Origin: Vibrio ostreicida | Lineage (GTDB): Bacteria > Pseudomonadota > Gammaproteobacteria > Enterobacterales > Vibrionaceae | Reading direction: 5' to 3' | Assembly: GCF_013074385.2 (NCBI RefSeq) | Contig: NZ_JABEYA020000001.1 | Span: 248,001 to 312,000, forward strand | DNA length: 64,000 nt | Shown: positions 29,462 to 39,663 of the stretch, in pieces | Position numbering within the stretch: the stretch's first letter is position 1 | How the letters are laid out: the number at the start of each line of letters is the position of its first letter | Translations under genes and position numbers: made by a program | The notes under the pieces: model-generated | Seen by the model: only the letters and a program-made list of their open reading frames with translations | What the model was told of the DNA's origin: nothing | Databases searched by the model: none

Positions 29462-29469
<8 letters not shown>
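28693..29469 (+). CDS. parC: ParC, ParA-like ATPase positioning chemotaxis arrays
   Basis: A 258-residue ParA/MinD-family ATPase with deviant Walker A NQKGGVGKTTT (residues 8-18), Walker A' VDTDPHSSLT and LIDCPPILG. Its place between cheB and a ParP-like gene identifies it as ParC, which brings chemosensory arrays to the pole and assures their inheritance in vibrios; it is not the topoisomerase IV subunit of the same name. Its end overlaps parP by 8 bp. Confidence 0.92.
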
Positions 29470-30517
<1,048 letters not shown>

Positions 30518-30554
30518 AACATTTATGCCGATTTAGGCTTAGAGAGGAATAGGT

Positions 30555-31049
30555 ATGTCTCAAACTAATGAAGTAGAAGTAAGAAAAGATCAGTCCAATG
30601 ACGAAGTACTTCAGTGGGTGACGTTCCAGCTTGAAGAAGAAACTTACGGTATCAATGTTATGCAAGTACGGGAAGTACTTCGTTACACTGAGATTGCCCC
30701 TGTGCCTGGAGCGCCAGACTACGTGCTGGGTATTATTAACTTGCGTGGTAATGTTGTCACTGTCATTGATACCCGTTCAAGATTTGGGCTGATGGAAGGG
30801 GAAATTACGGATAATACGCGTATTATCGTGATTGAATCCGAGCATCAAGTCATTGGGATCTTGGTTGATAGTGTGGCGGAAGTGGTTTACCTACGTTCTT
30901 CTGAGATCGATACCACGCCAAGTGTGGGCACGGATGAAAGTGCTAAGTTTATTCAGGGTGTCAGCAACCGTGATGGTAAACTGCTCATATTGGTTGATTT
31001 GAACAAGCTGCTTACCGATGAAGAGTGGGATGAGATGGCCCATCTATAA
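30555..31049 (+). CDS. cheW: CheW, chemotaxis coupling protein
   Basis: A 164-residue single CheW domain (QWVTFQLEEETYGINVMQVREVLR at the N-terminus; IINLRGNVVTVID mid-protein; LILVDLNKLL near the end). It couples receptors to CheA in arrays. It follows parP by 37 bp and its TAA overlaps the fipA ATG (TAATG). Confidence 0.97.
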   Translation: MSQTNEVEVRKDQSNDEVLQWVTFQLEEETYGINVMQVREVLRYTEIAPVPGAPDYVLGIINLRGNVVTVIDTRSRFGLMEGEITDNTRIIVIESEHQVIGILVDSVAEVVYLRSSEIDTTPSVGTDESAKFIQGVSNRDGKLLILVDLNKLLTDEEWDEMAHL

Positions 31050-31543
31050 TGAATTTGGTGGTAATAGCGAATGCGTCTATCATCGCTGGCGTGGTTGTAT
31101 TTGCCCTCCTTTTGATGGTTGTTGCGCTGTTTAGATTAAAGAAAAGCCAGAAAGCATCGGTCGAACATTGGCGTCAGCAGGGTCGACTTTTAGACACGGA
31201 ATTGCAAAAAGCAAACAAACAGCTTTTAGAAGTCCGCTCCGTTGTTGTGGGTTTGGGACAACGGGTCAGTGAACAACAGGACGTGATCGGTCACCTAAAT
31301 GAAAGAATCGCTGAATTAGAGCAGGATGATGGTGACGGAAGGTTGTACTCCCGCGCTTCAAAAATGGTTGAACTGGGTGCTGACATCAACGAACTGATCG
31401 AAGAATGTGAGCTTCCAAAAGCGGAAGCTGAATTGATGCTTTCTCTGCAAAAAAAAATCGCTGGGAAAGAAAAAATCCCTCCTTTACAGTCGGCATCGGC
31501 AGCAAATAAAACCGTCGGGCGAAGAAAAACGTCAAGAAAATAA
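31049..31543 (+). CDS. fipA: FipA, DUF2802 protein, FlhF interaction partner
   Basis: A 164-residue protein with one N-terminal membrane helix (about 5-27), a coiled coil (about 35-95) and a C-terminal DUF2802 domain (SKMVELGADINELIEECELPKAEAELMLSL). This domain and its position at the end of the flhF-flhG-che operon match FipA, shown in Vibrio parahaemolyticus and other polar flagellates to recruit FlhF to the pole. An intrinsic terminator follows. Confidence 0.88.
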   Translation: MNLVVIANASIIAGVVVFALLLMVVALFRLKKSQKASVEHWRQQGRLLDTELQKANKQLLEVRSVVVGLGQRVSEQQDVIGHLNERIAELEQDDGDGRLYSRASKMVELGADINELIEECELPKAEAELMLSLQKKIAGKEKIPPLQSASAANKTVGRRKTSRK

Positions 31544-31552
31544 TGCATGAAC

Positions 31553-31579
31553 AAGGGGCCCTCTGCGCCCCTTTTTGTT
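31553..31579 (+). terminator. Intrinsic terminator ending the flagellar/chemotaxis operon
   Basis: AAGGGGC pairs with GCCCCTT across a 7-nt loop and is followed by TTT-G-TTT, 10 bp after the fipA stop. Confidence 0.88.
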
Positions 31580-31730
31580 TGAATCTTGGCTTTATCCCTC
31601 AAGACTATGGCTAGTCTTAACATTATTAACAGATTCTTACTTAGTTTCGTGATTCACACGGACCTAATTCTATTCTGTGTTCCCAAGGCTGTGTTAATAT
31701 AGCAACTCGAAATTCAAGCAGTGAATACCC

Positions 31731-32351
31731 ATGTTAGAAGTATCTCAACTTTCCGCCACTAGAGATGAAAGAACCCTCTTTCAAGACCTGTCTTTTACTC
31801 TGAACTCGGGTGATTTAATTCAAATAGAAGGGCGTAATGGTGCAGGAAAGACAACCTTACTTCGGGTTATTGCTGGACTTGGCGGTGGTGACAGCGGTGA
31901 GATCCTTTGGCAGGGCTTAAACATTCAAACTCATCGTGATATTTACCATCAGGATATGTTGTTTTTGGGGCATCAGACTGGAGTAAAACGCGAGTTGAGC
32001 GCTTACGAGAATTTGGTTTTCTATCTCAAGGTGAAAGCTCAGTCAGACATAGATAAAAGCGCCGTGTTTGATGCGCTCGCAAAAGTCGGTTTAGCTGGGC
32101 TAGAAGAGATACCGGCCGGGCAGCTATCTGCTGGTCAGCAGAGACGGGTAGCGCTCGCACGGCTATGGCTGAGCGATGATAAACTTTGGGTCTTGGATGA
32201 ACCTTTGACTGCTATTGATAAACAAGGTGTTAAGGTGTTAGAAGCGTTGTTTCTTAGCCAAACAGACAAAGGTGGGATTGTGTTAATGACGACTCACCAA
32301 GACATGTTTTCAGATAATGCCAAACTCAGAAAGATAAAGTTGGGTGAATAA
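31731..32351 (+). CDS. ccmA: CcmA, heme exporter ATPase
   Basis: A 206-residue ABC ATPase with Walker A GRNGAGKTTLL, signature LSAGQQRR and Walker B LWVLDEP. With CcmB and CcmC it releases holo-CcmE in cytochrome c maturation. It is the first gene of a complete ccmABCDEFGHI operon. The call over other ABC ATPases rests on small size and context. Confidence 0.96.
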   Translation: MLEVSQLSATRDERTLFQDLSFTLNSGDLIQIEGRNGAGKTTLLRVIAGLGGGDSGEILWQGLNIQTHRDIYHQDMLFLGHQTGVKRELSAYENLVFYLKVKAQSDIDKSAVFDALAKVGLAGLEEIPAGQLSAGQQRRVALARLWLSDDKLWVLDEPLTAIDKQGVKVLEALFLSQTDKGGIVLMTTHQDMFSDNAKLRKIKLGE

Positions 32352-32353
32352 AC

Positions 32354-33022
32354 ATGTTTTCAACGTTTAGCACGATTATCCGGCGCGAGCTACTGATTGC
32401 CTATCGCCGTCAGGCTGATATCTTTAATCCACTTTGGTTCTTCATCATTGTTATCACGCTGTTTCCTCTGAGTATCGGCCCTGAGCCGAGTATACTTGCG
32501 CGGGTTTCGTCTGGGATTATTTGGGTAGCTGCGCTACTGTCAGCGCTTTTGTCACTCGAGCGATTATTTCGGGATGACTTTCAGGACGGGGCGCTGGAAC
32601 AAATGATGTTGATTCCCGCGCCTTTGCCTCTGGTGGTGATCTCAAAGGTGGCCGCGCATTGGATGCTGACGGGGTTGCCGCTGATCGTGATCAGCCCACT
32701 ACTGGCCCTCTTACTCTCACTGGATATGGAGTCTTGGATCGCGGTTGTCTCTACGCTGCTTCTAGGGACACCGACATTGAGCTTTATCGGTGCGATTGGT
32801 GTTGGGCTGACGGTTGGTCTACAAAGAGGGGGAGTTCTGTTGAGCCTCTTGATACTTCCGTTGTATATCCCAGTTTTGATTTTTGCTACATCTGCGATTG
32901 ATGCGGCGTCTATCGGTATGGCGTATAACGGTCAACTGGCGGTGTTGGCGGCAATGTTTATAGGTACGTTGACCCTCACGCCCTTTATTATTAGTGCCGG
33001 ATTGAGGATAAGTGTCAGGTAG
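32354..33022 (+). CDS. ccmB: CcmB, heme exporter membrane subunit
   Basis: A 222-residue protein with six hydrophobic helices and the family N-terminal region (IIRRELLIAYRRQADIFNPL, LFPLSIGPEP). It is the membrane partner of CcmA. It starts 2 bp after the ccmA stop. Confidence 0.96.
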   Translation: MFSTFSTIIRRELLIAYRRQADIFNPLWFFIIVITLFPLSIGPEPSILARVSSGIIWVAALLSALLSLERLFRDDFQDGALEQMMLIPAPLPLVVISKVAAHWMLTGLPLIVISPLLALLLSLDMESWIAVVSTLLLGTPTLSFIGAIGVGLTVGLQRGGVLLSLLILPLYIPVLIFATSAIDAASIGMAYNGQLAVLAAMFIGTLTLTPFIISAGLRISVR

Positions 33023-33130
33023 TTTGTTTCCTGAAAGACACTGCTCCAGTGTGAGATATAAAAATGAATAATTGTCATGGTGAGTCATTCCGTCACCAAA
33101 GGCGAAACTAAAGCAAGAGTGAGAATAACG

Positions 33131-33883
33131 ATGTGGAAATGGCTCCATCCTTATGCAAAGCCAGAATCGGCTTACCAGTTAAGTGGTAAGTTACTGCCTT
33201 GGTTTTTAGCTATAGCACTGATGTGCCTGCTAACAGGAACCCTATGGGGATTGGCATTTGCCCCGTCAGATTATCAACAAGGGGATAGCTTTCGGATCAT
33301 TTATATCCATGTACCAGCAGCGATTTGGTCTATGGGTGTCTATATGTCGATGGCGATCGCCGCATTTGTTGGCCTAGTTTGGCAGGTGAGGCTATCTGAT
33401 ATGTCGGTATCAGCAATGGCGCCAATAGGGGCAGTTTACACCTTCATTGCACTTTTTACCGGTGCCATATGGGGAAAACCAATGTGGGGTGCATGGTGGG
33501 TTTGGGATGCGCGTTTAACCTCTGAACTGATCCTCTTGTTCCTTTATCTCGGGGTGATTGCGCTTTATCACGCTTTTGACGACCAGAAAACCGCGGCAAA
33601 AGCCGCTGGGTTACTGGCTATTGTTGGAGTGATCAACTTACCTATCATACATTTTTCCGTTGAGTGGTGGAATACGCTTCATCAGGGGGCGACCATCACC
33701 AAATTTGCCAAACCCTCAATTTCTAACGATATGCTTTGGCCACTGTTGCTGAATATATTAGGTTTTGCATTTTTCTTTGTTGTTGTGGCCTTGGTTCGTT
33801 TACGAAATGAAATCATCAAAAACGACAGTCATCGTCCATGGGTGATGGAATTGGCGGCCAAACAGTCTCAGGAGGGCAAATAA
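33131..33883 (+). CDS. ccmC: CcmC, heme-handling protein
   Basis: A 250-residue, six-helix member of the heme-handling protein family, with the WWD signature GAWWVWDARLTSELI and flanking histidines (IYIHVPAA, IIHFSVEWWN). It loads heme onto CcmE. I chose the ATG at 33131 (MWKWLHPYAKPE); the upstream in-frame ATG at 33077 would add 18 hydrophilic residues without homology. Confidence 0.96.
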   Translation: MWKWLHPYAKPESAYQLSGKLLPWFLAIALMCLLTGTLWGLAFAPSDYQQGDSFRIIYIHVPAAIWSMGVYMSMAIAAFVGLVWQVRLSDMSVSAMAPIGAVYTFIALFTGAIWGKPMWGAWWVWDARLTSELILLFLYLGVIALYHAFDDQKTAAKAAGLLAIVGVINLPIIHFSVEWWNTLHQGATITKFAKPSISNDMLWPLLLNILGFAFFFVVVALVRLRNEIIKNDSHRPWVMELAAKQSQEGK

Positions 33884-33886
33884 GCC

Positions 33887-34093
33887 ATGCATTTTGAATC
33901 TTTGAGTGATTTCTTTGCCATGGGAGGTTATGCCGGGTTTGTCTGGAGTGCCTTTGGTCTTACTTTCTTATCCATGTTTATGTTACTGGTTGTCAGCCTT
34001 CGTCGTGGTAAAACACTGCTCAAGCAAGTCCAGTCAAAAGTCGATAGACAAGCGCGCATTGCCGCGGCAAAAAAATCGGAGAACACGCTATGA
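33887..34093 (+). CDS. ccmD: CcmD, small heme exporter subunit
   Basis: A 68-residue protein with one membrane helix (about 17-36) preceded by the family segment [16 protein letters not shown] and followed by a basic cytoplasmic tail. CcmD is needed to release holo-CcmE from CcmABC. It is 3 bp after ccmC, and its end overlaps ccmE (ATGA). Confidence 0.95.
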   Translation: MHFESLSDFFAMGGYAGFVWSAFGLTFLSMFMLLVVSLRRGKTLLKQVQSKVDRQARIAAAKKSENTL

Positions 34094-34575
34094 ACCCAAG
34101 ACGCAAAAAAAGATTGGGATTTGTCCTTGCTTTGTTTATTGGTATCAGTGCAACGATAGGGTTGATGATTTACGCTCTAAACCAAAATATGGATTTGTTT
34201 TATACGCCAACTGAATTGGTTGATGGTAAAGCGGATGGAACCAAACCAAACGTAGGCGAGAGACTGCGTATCGGTGGGATGGTTGTGATGGGCTCGGTCA
34301 AACGTGACCAGAGTTCTTTGCGTGTGTCATTTGAATTGAGGGATGTTGGCCCTACAGTGACAGTCGTGTATGACGGCATTCTGCCGGATCTCTTTCGCGA
34401 AGGGCAGGGTATTGTAGCGCAAGGTGTGCTCACTGATGCGAGAACGGTTGAAGCTTTCGAAGTGCTGGCCAAGCATGACGAAGAGTATATGCCACCAGAG
34501 ATAGCAGAGGCCATGCAGAAAAACCACCAACCGCTTCAATATACTGAACAACAGAAACAAGGAAATGGTCAATGA
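34090..34575 (+). CDS. ccmE: CcmE, periplasmic heme chaperone
   Basis: A 161-residue protein with an N-terminal membrane anchor (about 9-29), an OB-fold domain ([14 protein letters not shown]) and the heme-attachment histidine in [13 protein letters not shown] near residue 126. It carries heme covalently from CcmC to CcmF. Four-base overlaps join it to ccmD and ccmF. Confidence 0.97.
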   Translation: MNPRRKKRLGFVLALFIGISATIGLMIYALNQNMDLFYTPTELVDGKADGTKPNVGERLRIGGMVVMGSVKRDQSSLRVSFELRDVGPTVTVVYDGILPDLFREGQGIVAQGVLTDARTVEAFEVLAKHDEEYMPPEIAEAMQKNHQPLQYTEQQKQGNGQ

Positions 34576-36533
34576 TTGCTGAAATAGGCCATTTTGCGCT
34601 GATTGTCTCGCTCGCCATGGCAGTTTTACTGAGTATTTTACCGCTAGTGGGAGCGTCGAAAAACAATAGTGTGTTAATGAATACGGCAAGGCCACTGTCT
34701 TGGGGCATGTTTTTATTAATACTACTGTCTTTTGGTATTTTGCTTTGGGCGTTTTATACCAATGATTTTACATTGAAGTATGTGGCGACCAACTCAAATA
34801 GCCAGTTGCCTTGGTATTATCGTCTTACCGCTGTTTGGGGAGCGCATGAAGGGTCTCTGTTACTCTGGGTTTTGATTCAGGCGGTGTGGACTGTCGCGGT
34901 CGCTACTTTTAGTCGAGGTATGCCCCAGGAGTCGGTCGCGCGCGTATTAGCCGTTATGGGTATGATCAGCGTCGGCTTTTTACTCTTTATTATTGTCACG
35001 TCCAATCCATTTTTACGGACCTTACCGTTTTTCCCTGTCGATGGCCGGGACCTTAACCCGCTGTTGCAAGATCCTGGGTTAATTATTCATCCTCCGATGT
35101 TATACATGGGTTATGTCGGCTTCTCTGTGGCTTTTTCGTTTGCTATCGCCTCACTCTTGACTGGCCGTTTGGACACCGCTTGGGCGCGTTGGTCACGCCC
35201 TTGGACTACCGCGGCGTGGTTGTTTTTGACTCTGGGTATCGCTCTGGGCTCTTGGTGGGCATATTATGAGTTGGGCTGGGGAGGATGGTGGTTCTGGGAC
35301 CCAGTCGAAAATGCGTCTTTTATGCCTTGGTTGGCAGGGACGGCGTTGATGCATTCACTTGCGGTGACGGAAAAACGTGGCACGTTCAAAGCGTGGACGG
35401 TATTGCTGGCCATCTCCGCTTTCTCATTAAGCTTGTTAGGGACTTTCCTGGTACGCTCGGGCATTTTGGTATCGGTCCATGCGTTTGCGTCTGATCCATC
35501 ACGAGGCATGTTCATTCTTTTCTTTTTGGTTTTTGTGATTGGCGGTTCATTGCTGCTGTTTGCTCTGAAAGCCTCCGCGGTACGTGTTAGAAGTAATGTT
35601 GAGCTAATCTCTCGTGAGAACGTACTACTGTCCAACAACATCTTGTTGATAGCAGCTTTAGTGGTGGTGTTGGTGGGGACACTACTACCGCTAATCCACA
35701 AGCAAATCGGCTTAGGTTCTGTCTCAATTGGAGCCCCTTTCTTTAATATGTTATTTGCTTGGTTGATGATCCCATTTTCATTTCTTTTGGGGATTGGTCC
35801 TTTGGTTCGTTGGAAGAAAGACAAACTTTCGACGTTGCTTAGGCCCATGTTGATCTCTGGGCTGGCGTCTTTGGTTCTCGCCGCAGGTTTTGTCTATTGG
35901 CTTGCCGATTTTTTCCAGTTTATGGCGTATCTTGGCTGGGTGATGGCGTTGTGGATTATATTGATGCACGGCTTTGAACTGCATGAACGAGCAACACATC
36001 GTCACCGTTTCTTAGTCGGCATTAAAAAACTGCAACGCAGCCACTGGGCAATGATGTTTGCTCACATAGGTTTAGCGGTCAGTATTATCGGTATAGCGAT
36101 GGTGCAAAACTACAGTATTGAACGTGATGTTCGTCTGGCACCGGGTGAAAATTATCTTATTCAAGGGTACGATTTTTATTTTGAAGGGCTAAAGGAAAAA
36201 GACGGTCCTAACTACGATGGGTATATTGCAGAGTTTAAAGTCAGCCACCAAGGTGAATACATCAATACGCTCTATGCAGAAAAGCGTTTCTATCGCACAG
36301 CACGCTCAATGATGACGGAAGCGGCCATCGATCGTGGTGTTACTCGGGATCTTTACATTGCGATGGGAGAGCGCTTGGATGACAACAAATCATGGGCAGT
36401 ACGAGTGTACTATAAGCCTTTTGTTCGCTGGATATGGGCAGGTTCGTTGTTGATGGCTTTAGGTGGTGCGCTAGCTATTAGTGATAAACGCTACCGCTTT
36501 AGAAAAAGTGCAAAGCCTCAGGAGGCATCATGA
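34572..36533 (+). CDS. ccmF: CcmF, cytochrome c heme lyase subunit
   Basis: A 653-residue polytopic protein, about E. coli length, with the WWD motif [19 protein letters not shown] (near residues 234-252), P-HIS motifs ([14 protein letters not shown]) and a periplasmic C-terminal domain before a last helix. With CcmH/I it attaches heme to CxxCH apocytochromes. Confidence 0.97.
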   Translation: MIAEIGHFALIVSLAMAVLLSILPLVGASKNNSVLMNTARPLSWGMFLLILLSFGILLWAFYTNDFTLKYVATNSNSQLPWYYRLTAVWGAHEGSLLLWVLIQAVWTVAVATFSRGMPQESVARVLAVMGMISVGFLLFIIVTSNPFLRTLPFFPVDGRDLNPLLQDPGLIIHPPMLYMGYVGFSVAFSFAIASLLTGRLDTAWARWSRPWTTAAWLFLTLGIALGSWWAYYELGWGGWWFWDPVENASFMPWLAGTALMHSLAVTEKRGTFKAWTVLLAISAFSLSLLGTFLVRSGILVSVHAFASDPSRGMFILFFLVFVIGGSLLLFALKASAVRVRSNVELISRENVLLSNNILLIAALVVVLVGTLLPLIHKQIGLGSVSIGAPFFNMLFAWLMIPFSFLLGIGPLVRWKKDKLSTLLRPMLISGLASLVLAAGFVYWLADFFQFMAYLGWVMALWIILMHGFELHERATHRHRFLVGIKKLQRSHWAMMFAHIGLAVSIIGIAMVQNYSIERDVRLAPGENYLIQGYDFYFEGLKEKDGPNYDGYIAEFKVSHQGEYINTLYAEKRFYRTARSMMTEAAIDRGVTRDLYIAMGERLDDNKSWAVRVYYKPFVRWIWAGSLLMALGGALAISDKRYRFRKSAKPQEAS

Positions 36534-37084
36534 ACAGAGCCTTGTTATTTGTTCCCTTGATAGCTTTTTTTGCCCTAGTGATCGTATTTACTACTCAGTT
36601 GGTGAAAAACTCTCATGGGGATGACCCCACTAAGCTTGAATCGGTTTTGGTGGGAAAACCCGTTCCTGAATTTCGTTTAGAAGATTTGGCCGAACCCGGT
36701 AAGCTTTATGACCAGTCGATTTTTCAAGGCGAGCCTCTGTTACTGAATGTATGGGCAACGTGGTGCCCTACGTGTTATGCAGAACACCAGTATCTCAATG
36801 AGCTTGCCGCAGAGGGTGTCAAAATCATTGGGTTGAATTACAAAGATGAGCGGACCAAAGCGGTTGAATGGTTAATCAAACTGGGGAATCCATACCTTAT
36901 CAGTTTGTTTGATGGTGATGGCATGTTGGGTCTTGATCTCGGCGTTTATGGTGCACCTGAGACCTTTTTAATTGATGCCCAAGGTCATATTCGCTACCGA
37001 CATGTCGGTGATGTCAATGTTCGTAACTGGAATGAAACACTGAAGCCAATTTATCAAGGTCTTATTGAGGAGACAGCAAAATGA
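36530..37084 (+). CDS. ccmG: CcmG (DsbE), periplasmic thioredoxin-like reductase
   Basis: A 184-residue, membrane-anchored thioredoxin-fold protein with the active site WATWCPTCYAEH near residue 80 and cis-Pro region GVYGAPETFLID. It keeps the apocytochrome CxxCH thiols reduced. ATGA overlaps occur on both sides. Confidence 0.96.
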   Translation: MNRALLFVPLIAFFALVIVFTTQLVKNSHGDDPTKLESVLVGKPVPEFRLEDLAEPGKLYDQSIFQGEPLLLNVWATWCPTCYAEHQYLNELAAEGVKIIGLNYKDERTKAVEWLIKLGNPYLISLFDGDGMLGLDLGVYGAPETFLIDAQGHIRYRHVGDVNVRNWNETLKPIYQGLIEETAK

Positions 37085-37560
37085 AAGCCATGATAACGGC
37101 GTTTGTGTTTGTGCTTGTATTGCCTTTCACTGTGGGAGCTGCGATCCAGATTTATGAATTTGACACGCTCGAGCAAGAACAGCAGTTTAAAGAACTAGGC
37201 AGTACACTCCGCTGCCCGAAATGTCAGAATAATACTATTGCTGACTCTAATGCTGAGTTGGCGGTTGACCTGCGTCAGAAGGTCTATGAGATGACAAAAG
37301 CAGGTAAATCTAAACAAGACATTGTGGATTACATGATTGATCGTTACGGTAATTTTGTTACCTATAAACCGCCTTTTACGCCTGCGACCTCTATTTTATG
37401 GCTTGGGCCTTTTTTTGTGGTGGTTTTTGGTTTTGGTGTCATTGTCTTACGAACACGTTCCCGCCGAGTGGCGTCTGAATCCGAAGCAATATGGACCGCC
37501 GAAAAAGAGGTACGTTTGAACAAGCTATTGGATAATGACCAAGGAGATAAACCGCAATGA
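37081..37560 (+). CDS. ccmH: CcmH, thiol-reducing subunit
   Basis: A 159-residue protein with a signal peptide, the redox motif LRCPKCQNN (residues about 41-49) and one C-terminal membrane helix (about 100-122). It corresponds to the N-terminal half of E. coli CcmH; the TPR half is the separate ccmI gene here. Confidence 0.96.
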   Translation: MKAMITAFVFVLVLPFTVGAAIQIYEFDTLEQEQQFKELGSTLRCPKCQNNTIADSNAELAVDLRQKVYEMTKAGKSKQDIVDYMIDRYGNFVTYKPPFTPATSILWLGPFFVVVFGFGVIVLRTRSRRVASESEAIWTAEKEVRLNKLLDNDQGDKPQ

Positions 37561-38771
37561 CATTATTTTGGGTAGCCTCGGTGATTATTGTTGCCTTAAG
37601 CTTAATATTAGTAGCTTGGCCTTTTTTGATTAAAAAAAGCAATAATGATCTCGTCTTACGTGACGAATTAAACAAAGCTTTCTACAAAGATCGGCTTACC
37701 GAATTGGACGAGGAATCTCAAGAAGGTCTGGTCAACAATCAGCAAGAGCTGATCGAAGATTTAAAACAGTCACTATTGGATGATATACCCGAGGAAAATA
37801 ACACACGTATTAGACAATCCCTCTCTCCATGGATGATACTTCTTCCTTCACTGGTTATTGTTGTGGTCCTGTCTTATGGTTTGTATATGAAGTTTGGGGC
37901 CGCCAACAAGGTATTGGAATGGCAGCAGGTGAGTGCTAATTTACCCGCTCTATCGAAAAAGCTGATGGCACCGCAAGAGGCAGCATTCACTGATGAGGAA
38001 ATGCGCGATTTAACATTGGCGCTGCGGACACGGTTACATTACAAACCCAACGATTCAACAGGGTGGCTATTACTGGGCCGTATTGCATTGGCAAACCGCG
38101 ATGTTGAGACATCGATTGGTGCGATGAAAAATGCCTACCGACTCGAACCTGAAAACGGCGATGTAAACTTGGGTTATGCTCAAGCGTTAATGCTATCAGG
38201 CGATGAGTTGGACCAAAATAGCGCGCGTACTATTCTTGGTCAGTTGGTTCAGAGAGAGTACGTCGATGTTCGGGTTTTTTCACTGCTCGCGTTTGATGCT
38301 TATGAACGCAAAGACTATCCAGCCGCGATGCGTTACTGGAGAGTGATGCAGCAAATGGTAGGGCCCCAAGATAGTCGCTATGAAATGTTGAGCCGCAACA
38401 TTGAAAACGCGCAAAAGCGCATTGGTGCGCCTTTGGGGCAAAGCCAGTCGGTGACTATTTCACTGTCAGATAGTGTCGATATTGATCCTAAATCGGCTTT
38501 GATTGTGTCTGTGCATACGGCGGATGGTGCGGCGATGCCCGTTGCCGCGGCCCGCTACCCATTAGGCGCTTTTCCGCGTACCGTTATACTAGACGACAGT
38601 AATAGTATGCTTGCTGAGCGAAAACTGTCTTCACTGGATTCTTTAATGGTTCGTGTCCGCCTAGATGGAGATGGCAATGTTGCGACCAAACAGGGGGACT
38701 GGTTTGGAGAGAGTAAAGTGGTTAAACTAGGCGATCATGTTGAAGTCATCATTGACTCACGTTACCAATAA
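37557..38771 (+). CDS. ccmI: CcmI, apocytochrome chaperone with TPRs
   Basis: A 404-residue protein with two N-terminal membrane helices (about 2-22 and 92-112), a central TPR region (about 150-270, STGWLLLGRIALANRD) and a C-terminal beta domain (about 290-400). It presents apocytochrome c to CcmF/H and is the last gene of the operon. Confidence 0.94.
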   Translation: MTLFWVASVIIVALSLILVAWPFLIKKSNNDLVLRDELNKAFYKDRLTELDEESQEGLVNNQQELIEDLKQSLLDDIPEENNTRIRQSLSPWMILLPSLVIVVVLSYGLYMKFGAANKVLEWQQVSANLPALSKKLMAPQEAAFTDEEMRDLTLALRTRLHYKPNDSTGWLLLGRIALANRDVETSIGAMKNAYRLEPENGDVNLGYAQALMLSGDELDQNSARTILGQLVQREYVDVRVFSLLAFDAYERKDYPAAMRYWRVMQQMVGPQDSRYEMLSRNIENAQKRIGAPLGQSQSVTISLSDSVDIDPKSALIVSVHTADGAAMPVAAARYPLGAFPRTVILDDSNSMLAERKLSSLDSLMVRVRLDGDGNVATKQGDWFGESKVVKLGDHVEVIIDSRYQ

Positions 38772-38822
38772 TATCGGTCACAGATCGACAGAGGCTGGCG
38801 CAGTCATCCGCCTTTTTACGGA

Positions 38823-39608
38823 ATGGTAAGAATGAACAACAGTAAGTGTCAAATATGGATAGTGGCTTTGGTCTCACTCGTCTTGCTTGGTTGCGCGAGC
38901 TCGCCGACGCCATCAGAAGGTGGTGAGGATGCAACGTCGTTTGAATCACAAGTGAATGATCCGTTGGAAGGTTTCAATCGCACTATGTGGACACTCAATT
39001 ATGACTACCTTGACCCTTACCTTGTGCGTCCTGTTTCTTTGGCTTATGTCAATTATGTCCCTAACCCGCTACGCCACGGTGTGTCTAATTTCCTTGGCAA
39101 TCTCGACGAACCCTTTAGCGTCGTCAATAACCTTCTTGTGGGGAATGGCATTAAAGCCGTCGATCACTTTAATCGGTTTTGGATTAACAGTACCTTTGGT
39201 TTGTTAGGCTTGATTGATGTCGCCTCCGCGGCGGGGATTACCGATCATAATGAAAAGGCATTCAGTGATGTGGTTGGTTATTATGGAGTGGGGGATGGCC
39301 CATATGTTATGGTTCCGGGCTATGGCCCTTGGACGGTACGTGAATCAACCGATCTTGTTGACAGCACCTACCTGCCACTATCTCTACTCAATTTCTGGGC
39401 GGGTTTAGGTAAGTGGGCAATCGAGGGGATGGAAACCCGTGCGGCATTAGTGTCACAGGAAGCGTTGCTCGATAACTCTCCGGATCCTTATGCGTTAACG
39501 CGTGATGCCTACTTACAAAGACAAGATTTTAAGGCGGAAGTGAAAACACAGGAATACGATGCAGACGAAGAAGCCTATCTCGATGACTATTTGGAAGAAG
39601 GGTTTTGA
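38823..39608 (+). CDS. mlaA: MlaA (VacJ), outer-membrane lipid asymmetry lipoprotein
   Basis: A 261-residue lipoprotein with a signal peptide and lipobox LLGCAS (Cys near residue 24), then the VacJ domain (DPLEGFNRTMWTLNYDYLDPY, RFWINSTFGLLGLIDVA, YGVGDGPYVMVPGYGP). MlaA extracts phospholipids from the outer leaflet and passes them to MlaC. The other mla genes are absent here. An ATG at 38832 is an alternative start. Confidence 0.94.
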   Translation: MVRMNNSKCQIWIVALVSLVLLGCASSPTPSEGGEDATSFESQVNDPLEGFNRTMWTLNYDYLDPYLVRPVSLAYVNYVPNPLRHGVSNFLGNLDEPFSVVNNLLVGNGIKAVDHFNRFWINSTFGLLGLIDVASAAGITDHNEKAFSDVVGYYGVGDGPYVMVPGYGPWTVRESTDLVDSTYLPLSLLNFWAGLGKWAIEGMETRAALVSQEALLDNSPDPYALTRDAYLQRQDFKAEVKTQEYDADEEAYLDDYLEEGF

Positions 39609-39611
39609 CAA

Positions 39612-39641
39612 CAAAAAAGGCTTGGGTTAGACCAAGCCTTT
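39612..39641. terminator. Bidirectional terminator between mlaA and fadL
   Basis: AAAGGCTTGG / CCAAGCCTTT with a 6-nt loop sits between two convergent genes. The poly-T is stronger on the minus strand (TTTTTTGT), so it ends the fadL transcript best. Confidence 0.82.
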
Positions 39642-39663
39642 GAACGTTTATATTGTATTTATC